Counted from the stretch's first letter, positions 44,799-53,587 are shown. The stretch is DNA of 64,000 nucleotides from Massilia agrisoli (GCF_020831365.1 NZ_JAJHPV010000021.1:372001-436000), one strand, 5' to 3'. A program made the numbers and translations. The notes: generated from the sequence alone by a model not told the origin.

Positions 44799-46367
44799 TC
44801 ACTTTTGCGCGGGTTGCGAAAGGGTTTGACGGTATTTTCGGCCCATCAGCCAGGCTGCACCGAGCGCCACGCCAGACAGCAGCAGGAACAGCACGTTACC
44901 GAAGCGGATGTACGGGGTCGAGCCTTGCATGCCCTGCACGGTGGCCGACAGGCTGCCGCGGCTGTGCGATGGCAGCTTGGCGGTGACCCGGCCTTTGGCG
45001 TCGATGACGGCGGTGGCGCCGTTGTTCGTCGAGCGCAGCATCGGGCGGCCGGTTTCCAGCGCGCGCATCTGCGAAATCTGCAGGTGCTGCGGGATCGCGA
45101 CCGATTTGCCATACCAGGCCAGGTTCGACACGTTCAGCAGCATCGTGGCGGGGTTCGGCGATGAGCGCAATTGCAGCGCGATCTCTTCGCCGAACGCGTC
45201 TTCGTAGCAGACGTTCGGCAGCACCATCTGGTCCTTGACTGCGAAGGGCTTCTGCACTTTGGCCCCGCGCGTGAAGTCGCCCAGCGGGATCGCCATCATG
45301 TCGACGAACCAGCGGAAGCCCGACGGCACGAATTCGCCGAACGGCACCAGGTGCTGCTTGTCGTAGCGGTAGCTGCGGCCATCGGGCGAAATGCCGGCCA
45401 CGCTGTTGGCGTACTGGGTCGGGCTGTCGGCCAGCGGTATGCCGTACATCAGGTGGCTGCCGGTCTCGCGCGCAAAGCGCGCCAGGCCGTCGAGGTAGCC
45501 GGGCGGCAGCTGCTGCGGGAACAGCACGATGGCCGTTTCCGGCGTGGCGATCAGGTCGGCGGGAGCGGCCTTGATCATGCCGTCGTACAGCGCCAGCGCG
45601 CGGTCGATGTGCGCGGCGTCGAATTTCTGGTCTTGCGGGACATCGCCCTGCAGCAGGCGCACGGTGATCGGGGCGCCGGCTGGCCGGGTCCAGTCGATGA
45701 AGGTGAGGCCGTAACCGGCGGCCATGATGGCGGCCAGCATGCCAAGCGCCTGCAGGCGCGCACGCTGGGTCAGCATGACCAGGCAGGAGGCGCACAGCGC
45801 CACCAGCGCGCCGATGCCGAACACGCCAATGACCGGCGCGTAGCCGGCCAGGGGACTGATGTTATGGGCGTAGCCGGACGAGGCCCACGGGAAGCCGGTG
45901 AACATCCAGCCGCGCACCCATTCGGACAGGCCCCACATCACCGGCAGCACGAGCAGCAGGAAGGCCGGCACCGGCAGCGACCAGCGGCGGCGCAGCCAGG
46001 TGGCGGCGCCTGTGCCCAAAGCGGAGAACACGCCCATGTAGACGGCCAGCAGCGCAATGGCGATGGCTGCGACCGGCGCCGGCATGCCGCCGTAGACGGT
46101 AATGGCGACATACAGCCAGTGCATGCCTGCGACCGACCAGCCGAAGCCAAAGCCCCAGCCGACCAGCAGGCTGCGCCTGGCCGAGGTGTCCATGCCGATT
46201 TGGTAGAACAGCCACGCCAGTGCGACGACCTGGACCGGCCACCATGCGAATGGCTGGAACGAGAACAGGCTGGAAAAACCCGCCACGGCGGCCACCAGCA
46301 TCGGCAGCGCAGTGGTGCGCGGCTTGCGGGTGGCAGGATCAGGCGGGGTGGCGCGGCGACGCAGCAT
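44799..46367 (-). CDS. lnt: Apolipoprotein N-acyltransferase
   Basis: Last enzyme of lipoprotein maturation, N-acylating the modified Cys at the periplasmic face. The 522-residue protein has about six membrane helices (about 20-215) and a nitrilase-type periplasmic domain with the triad Glu (ATPETAIVLFP), Lys (YDKQHLVPFGEF) and Cys (VLPNVCYEDAFGEE), then a last helix before a basic C-terminus. ATG 46367 overlaps the corC stop (TGATG), the usual corC-lnt pairing. Confidence 0.95.
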   Translation of the reverse strand: MLRRRATPPDPATRKPRTTALPMLVAAVAGFSSLFSFQPFAWWPVQVVALAWLFYQIGMDTSARRSLLVGWGFGFGWSVAGMHWLYVAITVYGGMPAPVAAIAIALLAVYMGVFSALGTGAATWLRRRWSLPVPAFLLLVLPVMWGLSEWVRGWMFTGFPWASSGYAHNISPLAGYAPVIGVFGIGALVALCASCLVMLTQRARLQALGMLAAIMAAGYGLTFIDWTRPAGAPITVRLLQGDVPQDQKFDAAHIDRALALYDGMIKAAPADLIATPETAIVLFPQQLPPGYLDGLARFARETGSHLMYGIPLADSPTQYANSVAGISPDGRSYRYDKQHLVPFGEFVPSGFRWFVDMMAIPLGDFTRGAKVQKPFAVKDQMVLPNVCYEDAFGEEIALQLRSSPNPATMLLNVSNLAWYGKSVAIPQHLQISQMRALETGRPMLRSTNNGATAVIDAKGRVTAKLPSHSRGSLSATVQGMQGSTPYIRFGNVLFLLLSGVALGAAWLMGRKYRQTLSQPAQK

Positions 46368-47254
46368 CAATCGTGGTCGTCTTCGCCGGGAGGCAGTTTT
46401 TCAACCAGTACCACGTGGACCTGGCGCGCGTCGGCGCGCAGCACTTCGAAGCGCAGGTTGTCGATGTCGACCACGTCGCCCTTGTGCGGCATGCGTCCCA
46501 GTTCGCTGGCGACCAGGCCGCCGATGGTATCGGCGTCGTCTTCAGGCAGCGAGGTTCCCAGTTCTTCATTGAACTGTTCGATCTCGGTCAGCGCCTTGAC
46601 CCTCCAGCGCGGGCCAAGCTGGCCTTCCTTGATCGACAGGATGTTGTCTTCTTCTTCGTCGAAGTCGTATTCGTCTTCGATGTCGCCGACGATCTGTTCT
46701 AGCACGTCCTCGATGGTGATCAGGCCGGCCACGCCGCTGTACTCATCGACGACGATCGCCATGTGGTTGTGGTTGGCGCGGAAGTCGCGCAGCAGCACGT
46801 TGAGGCGCTTGGACTCGGGAATGAAGACAGCCGGACGCAGCATGTCGCGCACGTCGAACGATTCTTCGGCGTAGTAGCGCAGCAGGTCCTTGGCCAGCAA
46901 GATGCCGACCACGCGGTCGCGGTCGCCCTCGACGGCAGGGAAGCGCGAGTGCGCCGTTTCCAGCACGTTGGGCATCCACTCTTCGATAGGCTTGGAGATG
47001 TCGATGACGTCCATCTGCGAGCGCGGCACCATGATGTCGCGGGCGGACAGGTCGGAGACCTGGAACACGCCTTCGATCATCGACAGGGCGTCGGCGTCGA
47101 TCAGGTTGCGTCCATGGGCGTCGTGCAGCACTTCGAGCAGCTCGACGCGGTTCTCGGGCTCGGGGGAAATCAGTGCGGTCAGGCGTTCAAACAGTGACCG
47201 GTGGGGTTTGGCGTCTGTTCGGACGTCACTAGGGTGCTCTGGCATAGTTGGCAT
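46367..47254 (-). CDS. corC: CorC/HlyC-family CBS-domain protein
   Basis: A 295-residue cytoplasmic protein with two CBS domains: the region RDIMVPRSQMDVID to FPAVEGDRDRVVGILLAKDLL, and DMLRPAVFIPESKRLNVLLRDF with MAIVVDEYSGVAGLITIEDVLEQIVGDIEDEYD. A CorC_HlyC FAD/transporter-associated C-terminal domain follows. Linked genetically to Co2+/Mg2+ efflux with CorA. The start MPTMPEHPSD at 47254 gives family length; ATG 47245 is possible. It has no DUF21 membrane domain, which is normal for CorC. Confidence 0.93.
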   Translation of the reverse strand: MPTMPEHPSDVRTDAKPHRSLFERLTALISPEPENRVELLEVLHDAHGRNLIDADALSMIEGVFQVSDLSARDIMVPRSQMDVIDISKPIEEWMPNVLETAHSRFPAVEGDRDRVVGILLAKDLLRYYAEESFDVRDMLRPAVFIPESKRLNVLLRDFRANHNHMAIVVDEYSGVAGLITIEDVLEQIVGDIEDEYDFDEEEDNILSIKEGQLGPRWRVKALTEIEQFNEELGTSLPEDDADTIGGLVASELGRMPHKGDVVDIDNLRFEVLRADARQVHVVLVEKLPPGEDDHD

Positions 47255-47350
47255 GAAGCCGTTGTTGCGATGGGGTGTAGGATACACCAAAAGCCCGGTT
47301 GCCTGTTTTTTAAGCACGCCTTGGCGTGCCACGGGCGGGGCGCTGGCGGC

Positions 47351-47815
47351 TTATTCGGGGTAGGGGTCGGGGTAGCCCAGCGCCTCCATGATGTCGCGTT
47401 CGAGCTGCTCCATCTCGTCGGCGTCCTCGTCGTGTTCATGGTCGTAGCCCTGCGCGTGCAGCACCCCGTGCACCACCAGGTGGGCGGCGTGCTCCTCGAC
47501 TGTCTTTTCCTGTTCGGCCGCTTCGCGCTCCAGCACGTCGGTGCACAGGATGATGTCGGCGCGGGTCGGCTCGTCGTCGGCGATGGTCTCGCCTTCGTTG
47601 TAGGCAAAGGTCAGCACATTGGTGGCGTAGTCCTTCTCGCGGTATTCGCGGTTCAGGGTGCGGCCTTCTTCTTCGGCGACAAAGCGCACCGTCAGCTCGG
47701 CGGGCGCGAACAGGGCGCCATGCACCCAGCGTTCGACCATCTCGGGCGGGATGGTCTTTTCGAGGCGTTCGTCGGGGTACTGGACCTCGAGGTCGAGTTT
47801 ATTTTTTTCGGACAT
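47351..47815 (-). CDS. ybeY: Endoribonuclease YbeY
   Basis: Zinc-dependent single-strand endoribonuclease in 16S rRNA 3'-end maturation and ribosome quality control. The 154-residue protein has the signature HLVVHGVLHAQGYDHEHDEDADEME (three His zinc site), preceded by LNREYREKDYATNVLTFAY. ATG 47815 is preferred ([14 protein letters not shown]), overlapping the phoH end by 17 nt. The phoH-ybeY-corC-lnt order is conserved across proteobacteria. Confidence 0.95.
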   Translation of the reverse strand: MSEKNKLDLEVQYPDERLEKTIPPEMVERWVHGALFAPAELTVRFVAEEEGRTLNREYREKDYATNVLTFAYNEGETIADDEPTRADIILCTDVLEREAAEQEKTVEEHAAHLVVHGVLHAQGYDHEHDEDADEMEQLERDIMEALGYPDPYPE

Positions 47816-48845
47816 TTTTAGCAGCGGGACGTTTCGGGAGGACGGCCAGGTCTTCGATCGACGCGGCCGATTCATAGGCATCGACGATGCGCGCCACCAG
47901 CGGATGGCGCACCACGTCGGCACTGGAGAAATGGGTAAAGGCGATGCCGCGCACGTCCTTCAGGACATGGGCCGCGTCCACCAGGCCGCTGCGCAGCGTC
48001 TTGTGCAGGTCGACCTGGGTGACGTCGCCGGTGACCACGGCCTTGCTGCCGAAGCCGATCCGGGTCAGGAACATCTTCATTTGTTCGACCGTGGTGTTCT
48101 GCGCTTCGTCGAGGATCACGAAGGCGTGGTTCAGGGTGCGTCCGCGCATGTAGGCCAGCGGCGCGATCTCGATCACCTGTTTCTCGAACATCTTCTGGGT
48201 GCGGTCGAAGCCGAGCAGGTCGTACAGCGCGTCGTACAGCGGGCGCAGGTAAGGGTCGACCTTCTGGGCCAGGTCGCCCGGCAGGAAGCCGAGGCGTTCG
48301 CCGGCCTCCACGGCAGGGCGGGTCAGCACGATGCGCTTGACGGCGTCGCGTTCGAGCGCATCGACCGCGCAGGCCACCGCAAGGTAGGTCTTGCCGGTGC
48401 CGGCGGGGCCGACGCCGAAGCTGATGTCATGTTCGAGGATCGCGCGCAGGTACTGGATCTGGTGCGGCGTGCGCCCGCGCAGGTCGGTGCGGCGGGTCTT
48501 GAGCACCGGGCTGTTGATTTCGATCTCGGGCAGTTCTTCGGTGGGCTCGGCGTCCGGCGATGCCGGGCGCAGGCCGCTGCGCTGTTCGACCAGGGCCAGC
48601 TGCACTTCCTCGATCGGCACCACCTTGTTGGCGACCGCGTAGAAGCGCTCGAGGATTTCCACCGCGCGCCCGGCGTTGGCGCCGCTGACGATGAATTTCT
48701 CGCCGCGCCGGAAGATGGTGACGTCGAGCGCCGCCGAGATCTGGCGCAGGTTTTCGTCAAGCGGCCCGCACAGGTGGGCCAGCCGCGTGTTGTCGAGTGG
48801 CTCGGGTACGAAATATTCGGGCTGGATAGGAGTCTTGGTTTTCAA
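47799..48845 (-). CDS. ybeZ: PhoH-like ATPase YbeZ
   Basis: A 348-residue P-loop ATPase, partner of YbeY in ribosome maturation. A KH-like N-terminal region with [24 protein letters not shown] precedes the PhoH core: Walker [36 protein letters not shown], Walker [13 protein letters not shown], and [15 protein letters not shown] 48845 ([16 protein letters not shown]) is preferred because it matches the family start and length; an ATG at 48959 would add 38 poorly conserved residues. Confidence 0.92.
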   Translation of the reverse strand: MKTKTPIQPEYFVPEPLDNTRLAHLCGPLDENLRQISAALDVTIFRRGEKFIVSGANAGRAVEILERFYAVANKVVPIEEVQLALVEQRSGLRPASPDAEPTEELPEIEINSPVLKTRRTDLRGRTPHQIQYLRAILEHDISFGVGPAGTGKTYLAVACAVDALERDAVKRIVLTRPAVEAGERLGFLPGDLAQKVDPYLRPLYDALYDLLGFDRTQKMFEKQVIEIAPLAYMRGRTLNHAFVILDEAQNTTVEQMKMFLTRIGFGSKAVVTGDVTQVDLHKTLRSGLVDAAHVLKDVRGIAFTHFSSADVVRHPLVARIVDAYESAASIEDLAVLPKRPAAKNVRKK

Positions 48846-49446
48846 CGGTGCCTGGCGAATGAAGTTTTCAGCGTAAATAGATGTTTTGACAATGCGTTGA
48901 ACCAGTTTACCGCAAATCCTTTTTTGCGGCCAAAACGGCAATAAACGCGCGTGCGCCATTCCGCGTAATTTCCGCTAGTTAATATTAATTGCCTGTCACC
49001 TTTAGTTACATGTTTCCGGATCAAAAGATTAACAATCATTTGATTGTGGGCGAGGTATTTCCTGTTGAAAATCAATGAGTTCCAGAAGAATTGTAATCCC
49101 ACGAATCAAAACTATTTATTTCTTGCGTGCGACACAAATCTGATTCATGTGTTGAAATAATTATGTGACAAGCTTTCCGCACGATAGCTTGATTTCAAAC
49201 AATGACGCCTGTGCGCTGGTCGGATGTACTGATGGCGTATGAGTCTGATAATTTGTGTGAAATACAAGTAGACGGTGGAAGGCGCGTAGCGCAGGGAGCC
49301 TACGAACCGGTCACGTGCTTGGACTGATGATCGGACTTGTTCTGTAAATCACGTTGAAGGGCGTTTCCGGGAACTTCTTTGGGCAAATCATGGTCTTTAG
49401 CAAAGTTCGTAACGGAATCATTTCAACCACACTCACGAGGTAAATC
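48846..49446. other. 600-nt AT-rich divergent intergenic region
   Basis: No convincing gene. The region is clearly AT-richer than its flanks and separates ybeZ (-) from the XRE-like gene (+). It must hold both promoters. The best plus-strand candidate is TTGGAC (49319-49324), an 18-nt gap, and TGTAAA (49343-49348), giving a leader of about 90 nt; it is weak. A search by eye for a tRNA T-loop or a small-RNA terminator found nothing. The sequence shortly before ATG 49447 has GAGG as ribosome site. Confidence 0.4.
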
Positions 49447-49800
49447 ATGGCACACCATGCTCTGGCATCACAGGAAAGTTACAACCCGAACCACCTGCTC
49501 GACATCCTGCTGGGTAAGATGCAGCTGAAGAACGATGCAGCCTTGTCGCGCATGCTGGAAGTCGCGCCTCCGGTCATCAGCAAGATCCGCCACCACCGCC
49601 TGCCGGTCGGCGCCTCGCTGCTGATCCGTATGCACGAAGTCACCGGCATGAGCATTCGCGACCTGCGCGACCTGATGGGCGACCGCAGGACCAAGTATCG
49701 CCTGTCCGACGCGCAAGGCCGTCCAAAGCCAGAAGACAAGGCAGCGGCGGAAGCGGCAGCGGCACAACAGCAGCAGACACCTGGCAATTATGCGCACTAA
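49447..49800 (+). CDS. XRE-like helix-turn-helix protein of unknown function
   Basis: A 117-residue protein. Residues 13-80 form a compact helical domain, NPNHLLDILLGKMQLKNDAALSRMLEVAPPVISKIRHHRLPVGASLLIRMHE, in which the Asn-Asp-Ala to Ile-Ser-Lys-Ile segment reads as a lambda-repressor-type helix-turn-helix. The tail is Ala/Gln-rich. The pattern looks conserved in Burkholderiales, but no function is known to me. The long AT-rich leader and isolated position suggest it is separately controlled, possibly by itself. Confidence 0.75.
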   Translation: MAHHALASQESYNPNHLLDILLGKMQLKNDAALSRMLEVAPPVISKIRHHRLPVGASLLIRMHEVTGMSIRDLRDLMGDRRTKYRLSDAQGRPKPEDKAAAEAAAAQQQQTPGNYAH

Positions 49801-49912
49801 CACCGATGGCGTGACGGCAACAGCGGTCATGCCTTCGGTGGAAGTTGGCAACGGCCCGCCGCCGCGTGCGACGGGCCCTGCCGCCGCCTGACTGCGCCGG
49901 TCCGCGAGGACC

Positions 49913-50755
49913 TTAGCCCATCAGGACAGCAGAAATCTCTTCAAACTGCAGTTCCGTTTCGCGGAATGCATGCAGGTAGGACTCTTCGTTCAGCCCCAGC
50001 GCGGTCCACGCGACCGATGAGACTGCGGGAACGAGGTCATCCTCGTCGCGCGCGAGGTCCAGCCCATGGACAATCGCGTTCGCCACGTGCACGATCGTGG
50101 CAAGAAAGCCCGCGCCGGGCGCTTCGGGATCATGGTGGTGGGCGATGGCCAACCGCATGGTGTCGGAAAAATTCCAGTGTCCGGCCAAGGCAATTCCCGC
50201 CGCCACATGGTCAATCCCCAATACTTCACGCTCGGCATCGAGCAACTCGCAGTCGCGTTCCTTGCGCAAGGCAATTGCCTTGGCGTACTGCGCGGGGAAG
50301 CTGGTGACCAGGACCAGGCGCCCGATGTCGTGCAGCAGCCCGGCGGTAAATGCGTAATCCTGGTTGAACTTCATGCGCCGCGCGAGCACCCTGGCGCAGG
50401 CCGCGGTAGCGATCGAATGGCGCCAGAACGCCTTGTCGTCGAAGCCGGCGCACTTGCCTTCGGCAAAGCAACCCGTCACGGCGGCGGCGATGATCAGGTT
50501 GCGGGTGGCCTGGAAGCCGAGGAAGGTGATCGCCTGGCTCAGCGTGGTGACCTTGACCTGCAGGCCGTAGACCGGCGAGTTGGCCAGCCGCAGCGTCTTG
50601 GCCATCAAGGCCTGGTCGTGCGAGACCTTTTTCGCCAGCACTGAAATATCGACGTCCTGGGCGTCGATGCTGCTGAGCAGTTCCATGACCACGTCGGGCA
50701 ACGACGGCAGGTCATGCAGGTTCCGGACCACGTCGTCAATCGCCAGTGCCGTCAT
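49913..50755 (-). CDS. HDOD-domain signalling protein
   Basis: A 280-residue protein made almost wholly of an HDOD domain, the HD-related output module found in signal transduction. LPSLPDVVMELLSSID is the usual start, followed by VSHDQALMAKTLRLANSPVYG and QAITFLGFQATRNLII. An HD pair is retained in GLLHDIGRLVL, and DHVAAGIALAGHWNF follows, so the metal site is better preserved than in many HDOD proteins. No receiver or GGDEF is attached. It overlaps the upstream 110-residue gene by 4 nt, so they probably act together. Confidence 0.85.
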   Translation of the reverse strand: MTALAIDDVVRNLHDLPSLPDVVMELLSSIDAQDVDISVLAKKVSHDQALMAKTLRLANSPVYGLQVKVTTLSQAITFLGFQATRNLIIAAAVTGCFAEGKCAGFDDKAFWRHSIATAACARVLARRMKFNQDYAFTAGLLHDIGRLVLVTSFPAQYAKAIALRKERDCELLDAEREVLGIDHVAAGIALAGHWNFSDTMRLAIAHHHDPEAPGAGFLATIVHVANAIVHGLDLARDEDDLVPAVSSVAWTALGLNEESYLHAFRETELQFEEISAVLMG

Positions 50756-51084
50756 TCCTCGACTCCCCGCTGCAGGCGGTAGTCCTCGACATAACGGCGC
50801 AGGATGCCGGTCGCCCAGTCGTTCTGGTTGTCAATGTCATTCTTGCGGAACAGGTGCGCCAGGCGCTGGGCGACGGCGTCCGGGTCGGGTGCGGGCTGGG
50901 CGGCGGCGGCCACCTGCACGGCGACCGACTCGATGCCGTGGCGCGGCAGCAGCGCAATGGTGGCTTCGGTCAGCACGGCGCCGCGCGGCAGCAGCAGGTG
51001 GCCCTGGCTGTCGAGGAGCTCGTCCGAGAGAATCATTCCTGGCCTTGCTTTGGCCACGGCAAGATGCTGGTAAGCAGCGCTCAT
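50752..51084 (-). CDS. Small conserved-type protein coupled to HDOD gene
   Basis: A 110-residue protein not assigned to a family. Residues 8-55, with LAVAKARPGMILSDELLDSQGHLLLPRGAVLTEATIALLPRHGIESVAV, resemble the small beta-rich module often found at the N-terminus of HD-GYP phosphodiesterases. A helical tail of about 45 residues follows. ATG 51084 has GGAGAAATTG directly before it. The 4-nt overlap with the HDOD gene suggests a split version of a two-module signalling protein. Confidence 0.65.
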   Translation of the reverse strand: MSAAYQHLAVAKARPGMILSDELLDSQGHLLLPRGAVLTEATIALLPRHGIESVAVQVAAAAQPAPDPDAVAQRLAHLFRKNDIDNQNDWATGILRRYVEDYRLQRGVEE

Positions 51085-51222
51085 CAATTTCTCCAAGTGA
51101 ATAAGTCGATCTTACCATCGACCGGTGTGGCAACTTGAGGGGGCGTAAGTGCCAGAATGCTTTCTGTTGTATTCTCGGCATTTTGCCCGATAAGCCCCAT
51201 AACCCTTTCGCAAAGGACCATC

Positions 51223-51831
51223 ATGAAACTGTACTTCAGCCCCGGCGCCTGCTCGCTCTCGCCCCATATCGTGCTGCTGGAAGCGGGACTTGATTTCACG
51301 ACCGAGCAAGTTGACCTGCGCGCCAAGCGGACCACGGGCGGCGCCGACTACAAGCTGGTCAACCCGAAGGGATCCGTGCCTGCGCTGATGCTCAAGGATG
51401 GGGAGGTGCTGACCGAAGGACCGGCGATCATCCAGTTCCTGGCCGACCTGGTGCCGGAGAAGCAGCTGGCGCCGCCGGCCGGCTCCTTCGAGCGCTACCG
51501 CCTGGCCGAATGGCTGAACTACATCGGCACCGAAGTACACAAGGGCTTCAGCCCGCTGTTCAACCGCGCCGCCACGCCGGAAATGCGCGACATGGCGATC
51601 TCTGCGCTGACGGTGCGCTTCGGCCACCTGGCGCGGTCGCTGGAAGGGCGCGACTACCTGATGGGCCAGCGCTTCACGGTCGCCGACGCCTACCTGTTCA
51701 CGGTGCTGAACTGGTGCGGCTTCAGCGGCATCGACATGGCGCCCTGGCCAGTCCTGCAGGCATTCCAGGCCAGGGTCGCGGCCCGTCCTGCCGTGCAGCA
51801 GGCGCTGGGCGACGAAGGCCTGCTGAAATAA
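51223..51831 (+). CDS. Glutathione S-transferase, beta-class-like
   Basis: A 202-residue thioredoxin-fold plus helical-domain GST. MKLYFSPGACSLSPHIVLLEAG has the Cys10 of beta-class bacterial GSTs, VNPKGSVPALML the cis-Pro loop, and LTEGPAIIQFLAD the glutathione-binding Glu/Gly/Pro segment. FTVADAYLFTVLNW is the conserved helix-6 Asp motif. It should conjugate or bind glutathione in the cytoplasm. ATG 51223 follows AAAGGACC. A metallo-beta-lactamase-fold gene starts 30 nt downstream, probably in the same transcript. Confidence 0.9.
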   Translation: MKLYFSPGACSLSPHIVLLEAGLDFTTEQVDLRAKRTTGGADYKLVNPKGSVPALMLKDGEVLTEGPAIIQFLADLVPEKQLAPPAGSFERYRLAEWLNYIGTEVHKGFSPLFNRAATPEMRDMAISALTVRFGHLARSLEGRDYLMGQRFTVADAYLFTVLNWCGFSGIDMAPWPVLQAFQARVAARPAVQQALGDEGLLK

Positions 51832-51860
51832 TTTTTCCAACCGAAGGGAGAGCTCCAGAG

Positions 51861-52712
51861 ATGTCACTGAAACTTCGCGCCTTGTGCGCCAGCCTTGCTG
51901 TTTTCGCCTGCACGGCCCATGCCGCCGACACCAACCCGGCGGTATCGTCGCTGCGCCTGTACGTGTTCGATTGCGGCACGATCGACGTGTCCGACATTTC
52001 GCTGTTCAGTCCGGGTGTCGATAAAGGACAGAAGAAAACCCTGACCGATTCGTGCTACCTGGTGGCGCACCCGAAGGGCACGCTGGTATGGGATGCCGGC
52101 TTGCCGGACGAAGTGGCCAAGGAGAAGGCAGGCGTCAAGCGCGGCCAGAGCTTCCACTTACGCATGAACAAGACGCTGGCCCAGCAATTCAAGGAGACGG
52201 GGTTCTCGCCTGAATCGGTGACCTACCTGGGCCTATCGCACATGCACTTCGACCACATCGGCAATGTCGGCCTGTTCCCAAAGGCGACCCTGCTGATGCA
52301 GGCCGAGGAATACGAGGCGGCCTTCGGGCCTGACAGCGCCAAGTATGGCAACGACCCGAAGAACTATCCGACCCTGTCGGCCAACCCGGTGACCAAGCTG
52401 GCCGGCGACCACGACGTGTTCGGTGACGGCAGCGTCGTCATCAAGCGGGCGATCGGCCACACGCCGGGGCACCAGACGCTGTTCGTCAAGCTGCCGAAAA
52501 CCGGTAATGTCTTGCTGTCAGGCGACCTGGTACATTTCAGCAAGAACTGGGAAAACCGCAGGGTGCCGAGCTTTAACGTCGACAAGGAGTTGTCGCTGAA
52601 GGCGATGGAAGAGCAGGCCCAGTTCATGAAGGCCAACAAGGCCACCTTATGGATCCAGCATGACCTGGAGCAGAACGCGAAAATCCGGCATGCGCCGAAG
52701 TACTACGAGTGA
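51861..52712 (+). CDS. Exported metallo-beta-lactamase-fold hydrolase
   Basis: A 283-residue protein with a clear signal peptide (KLRALCASLAVFACTAHA, cleavage near residue 21), so periplasmic or secreted. The binuclear zinc motifs are SHMHFDHIGN, GHTPGHQTL, LLSGDLVHF and a final WIQHD His. The spacing is that of the AHL-lactonase and related lactonase branch, not of classical beta-lactamases; a lactone or ester substrate is plausible but unproved. The ribosome site is GGGAGAG upstream of ATG 51861. A Rho-independent terminator follows at 52734. Confidence 0.85.
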   Translation: MSLKLRALCASLAVFACTAHAADTNPAVSSLRLYVFDCGTIDVSDISLFSPGVDKGQKKTLTDSCYLVAHPKGTLVWDAGLPDEVAKEKAGVKRGQSFHLRMNKTLAQQFKETGFSPESVTYLGLSHMHFDHIGNVGLFPKATLLMQAEEYEAAFGPDSAKYGNDPKNYPTLSANPVTKLAGDHDVFGDGSVVIKRAIGHTPGHQTLFVKLPKTGNVLLSGDLVHFSKNWENRRVPSFNVDKELSLKAMEEQAQFMKANKATLWIQHDLEQNAKIRHAPKYYE

Positions 52713-52733
52713 TGTAGAGCTCCGTGGTGAAAT

Positions 52734-52762
52734 AAAAAATCCCGCTGCTTGCGGGATTTTTT
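52734..52762. terminator. Bidirectional Rho-independent terminator
   Basis: A-run, stem ATCCCGC/GCGGGAT with loop TGCTT, then a T-run. A-tract and T-tract flank both sides, so it can end transcripts from the metallo-hydrolase gene (+) and from the convergent PEP-CTERM gene (-). Confidence 0.9.
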
Positions 52763-52770
52763 GAACACTG

Positions 52771-53040
52771 TTATTCGAATTTTTCGTCGCTGTGCCTGCT
52801 GGCCCGCCAGCCGATCAGCACCAGGCCGAGCAGCATCATGGCAAACACTTCCGGCTCGGGCAGCTCGGACATGTCGCCTGGAGAGGGAGCAGTGCCGGCC
52901 GCTACCATCAGGTCGGCGCGGGACGCGAAGCCGGCGATGGGCGCGGCATTGACCGATGCGCGCTCGAATTCAACAAGGGCAGCCTGGGCAGTGCCTGTCA
53001 GGCCAGCCGCCAACGCAATGCAAAGGGCAAATTTTTTCAC
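52771..53040 (-). CDS. Very small PEP-CTERM sorting-signal protein
   Basis: An 89-residue precursor. It has a signal peptide (residues 1-20, cleavage near AQA), a mature part of only about 40 residues, then the sorting signal: LPEPEVFAMMLLGLVLIGWRA followed by a short charged tail. The PEP motif plus hydrophobic helix plus Arg is the exosortase-type signal associated with extracellular polysaccharide and biofilm matrix in betaproteobacteria. The start is GTG 53040 with AGAGGGA seven bases upstream. No exosortase is in the window. The mature peptide has no Cys and no recognised domain. Confidence 0.75.
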   Translation of the reverse strand: MKKFALCIALAAGLTGTAQAALVEFERASVNAAPIAGFASRADLMVAAGTAPSPGDMSELPEPEVFAMMLLGLVLIGWRASRHSDEKFE

Positions 53041-53263
53041 GATGTTTCCCTCTTCTTATTGATCTGGACCTGATGCGCCGATATCATGGTGCACCGCAGC
53101 GAAAAATACGTCAGTCGCATGCCTTTTCTTCATCGTATTTAACCACGGCCCTGCCGGTTTTCCTACGATGATTCGATTGAATCGCCTGAATTTTCGTGAG
53201 AGTTTACAAGCGGAACTTTTCTCCGAGCCAGCTCCAGTGCGGCGCGGAAAAAGTGGCGTGCGT

Positions 53264-53398
53264 TTACTCGGCTTCCTGCGTCAATAATCCCAGGCAGTAT
53301 GCTGCGTCCGACAGGTCAATGGCCCCGCCCAGATGGTCTTCCTTCGCGGAAATTGATGTGCCGAACAAGCGGTGAAAAAACGCAAGGAAGTAGGTCAT
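53264..53398 (-). CDS. Candidate 44-residue small protein
   Basis: From ATG 53398 to TAA 53264. It begins MTYFLAFFHRLFGTSIS and continues KEDHLGGAIDLSDAAYCLG. The second half vaguely recalls DUF3563-type small proteins of Burkholderiales (a YLAxAxDLxDLE pattern), though the match is loose. The codons are more ordinary than in the overlapping plus-strand frame. The ribosome site is weak. Coding status is uncertain. Confidence 0.35.
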   Translation of the reverse strand: MTYFLAFFHRLFGTSISAKEDHLGGAIDLSDAAYCLGLLTQEAE

Positions 53399-53587
53399 GA
53401 CAGATCGTCCACTAAGCAGTTCGGACGATGATGGAACGTCATTGCAAACTCATCAACTGCTGAAACGAACTGTTACGAATTCCGCCATTTTTGATAGTTC
53501 GCCAAGGAACTTTGCCAGCTTCATAACGCATTCAATTGACACCTTCACCACAGCTGTTGCGACGCAAAATTTTTTTACGAAAACTGT

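Noticed and set aside
47255-47332. N-terminal extension of corC
   Set aside because: The extra residues are not CorC-like; ATG 47254 gives normal length.
49260-49340. Structured-looking stretch considered as a tRNA or small RNA
   Set aside because: No T-loop GTTCGA consensus, no acceptor stem pairing and no terminator.
53168-53287. A 39-codon plus-strand frame beginning MIRLNRLNFRES
   Set aside because: No ribosome site or family resemblance, and it overlaps the end of the better minus-strand small frame.
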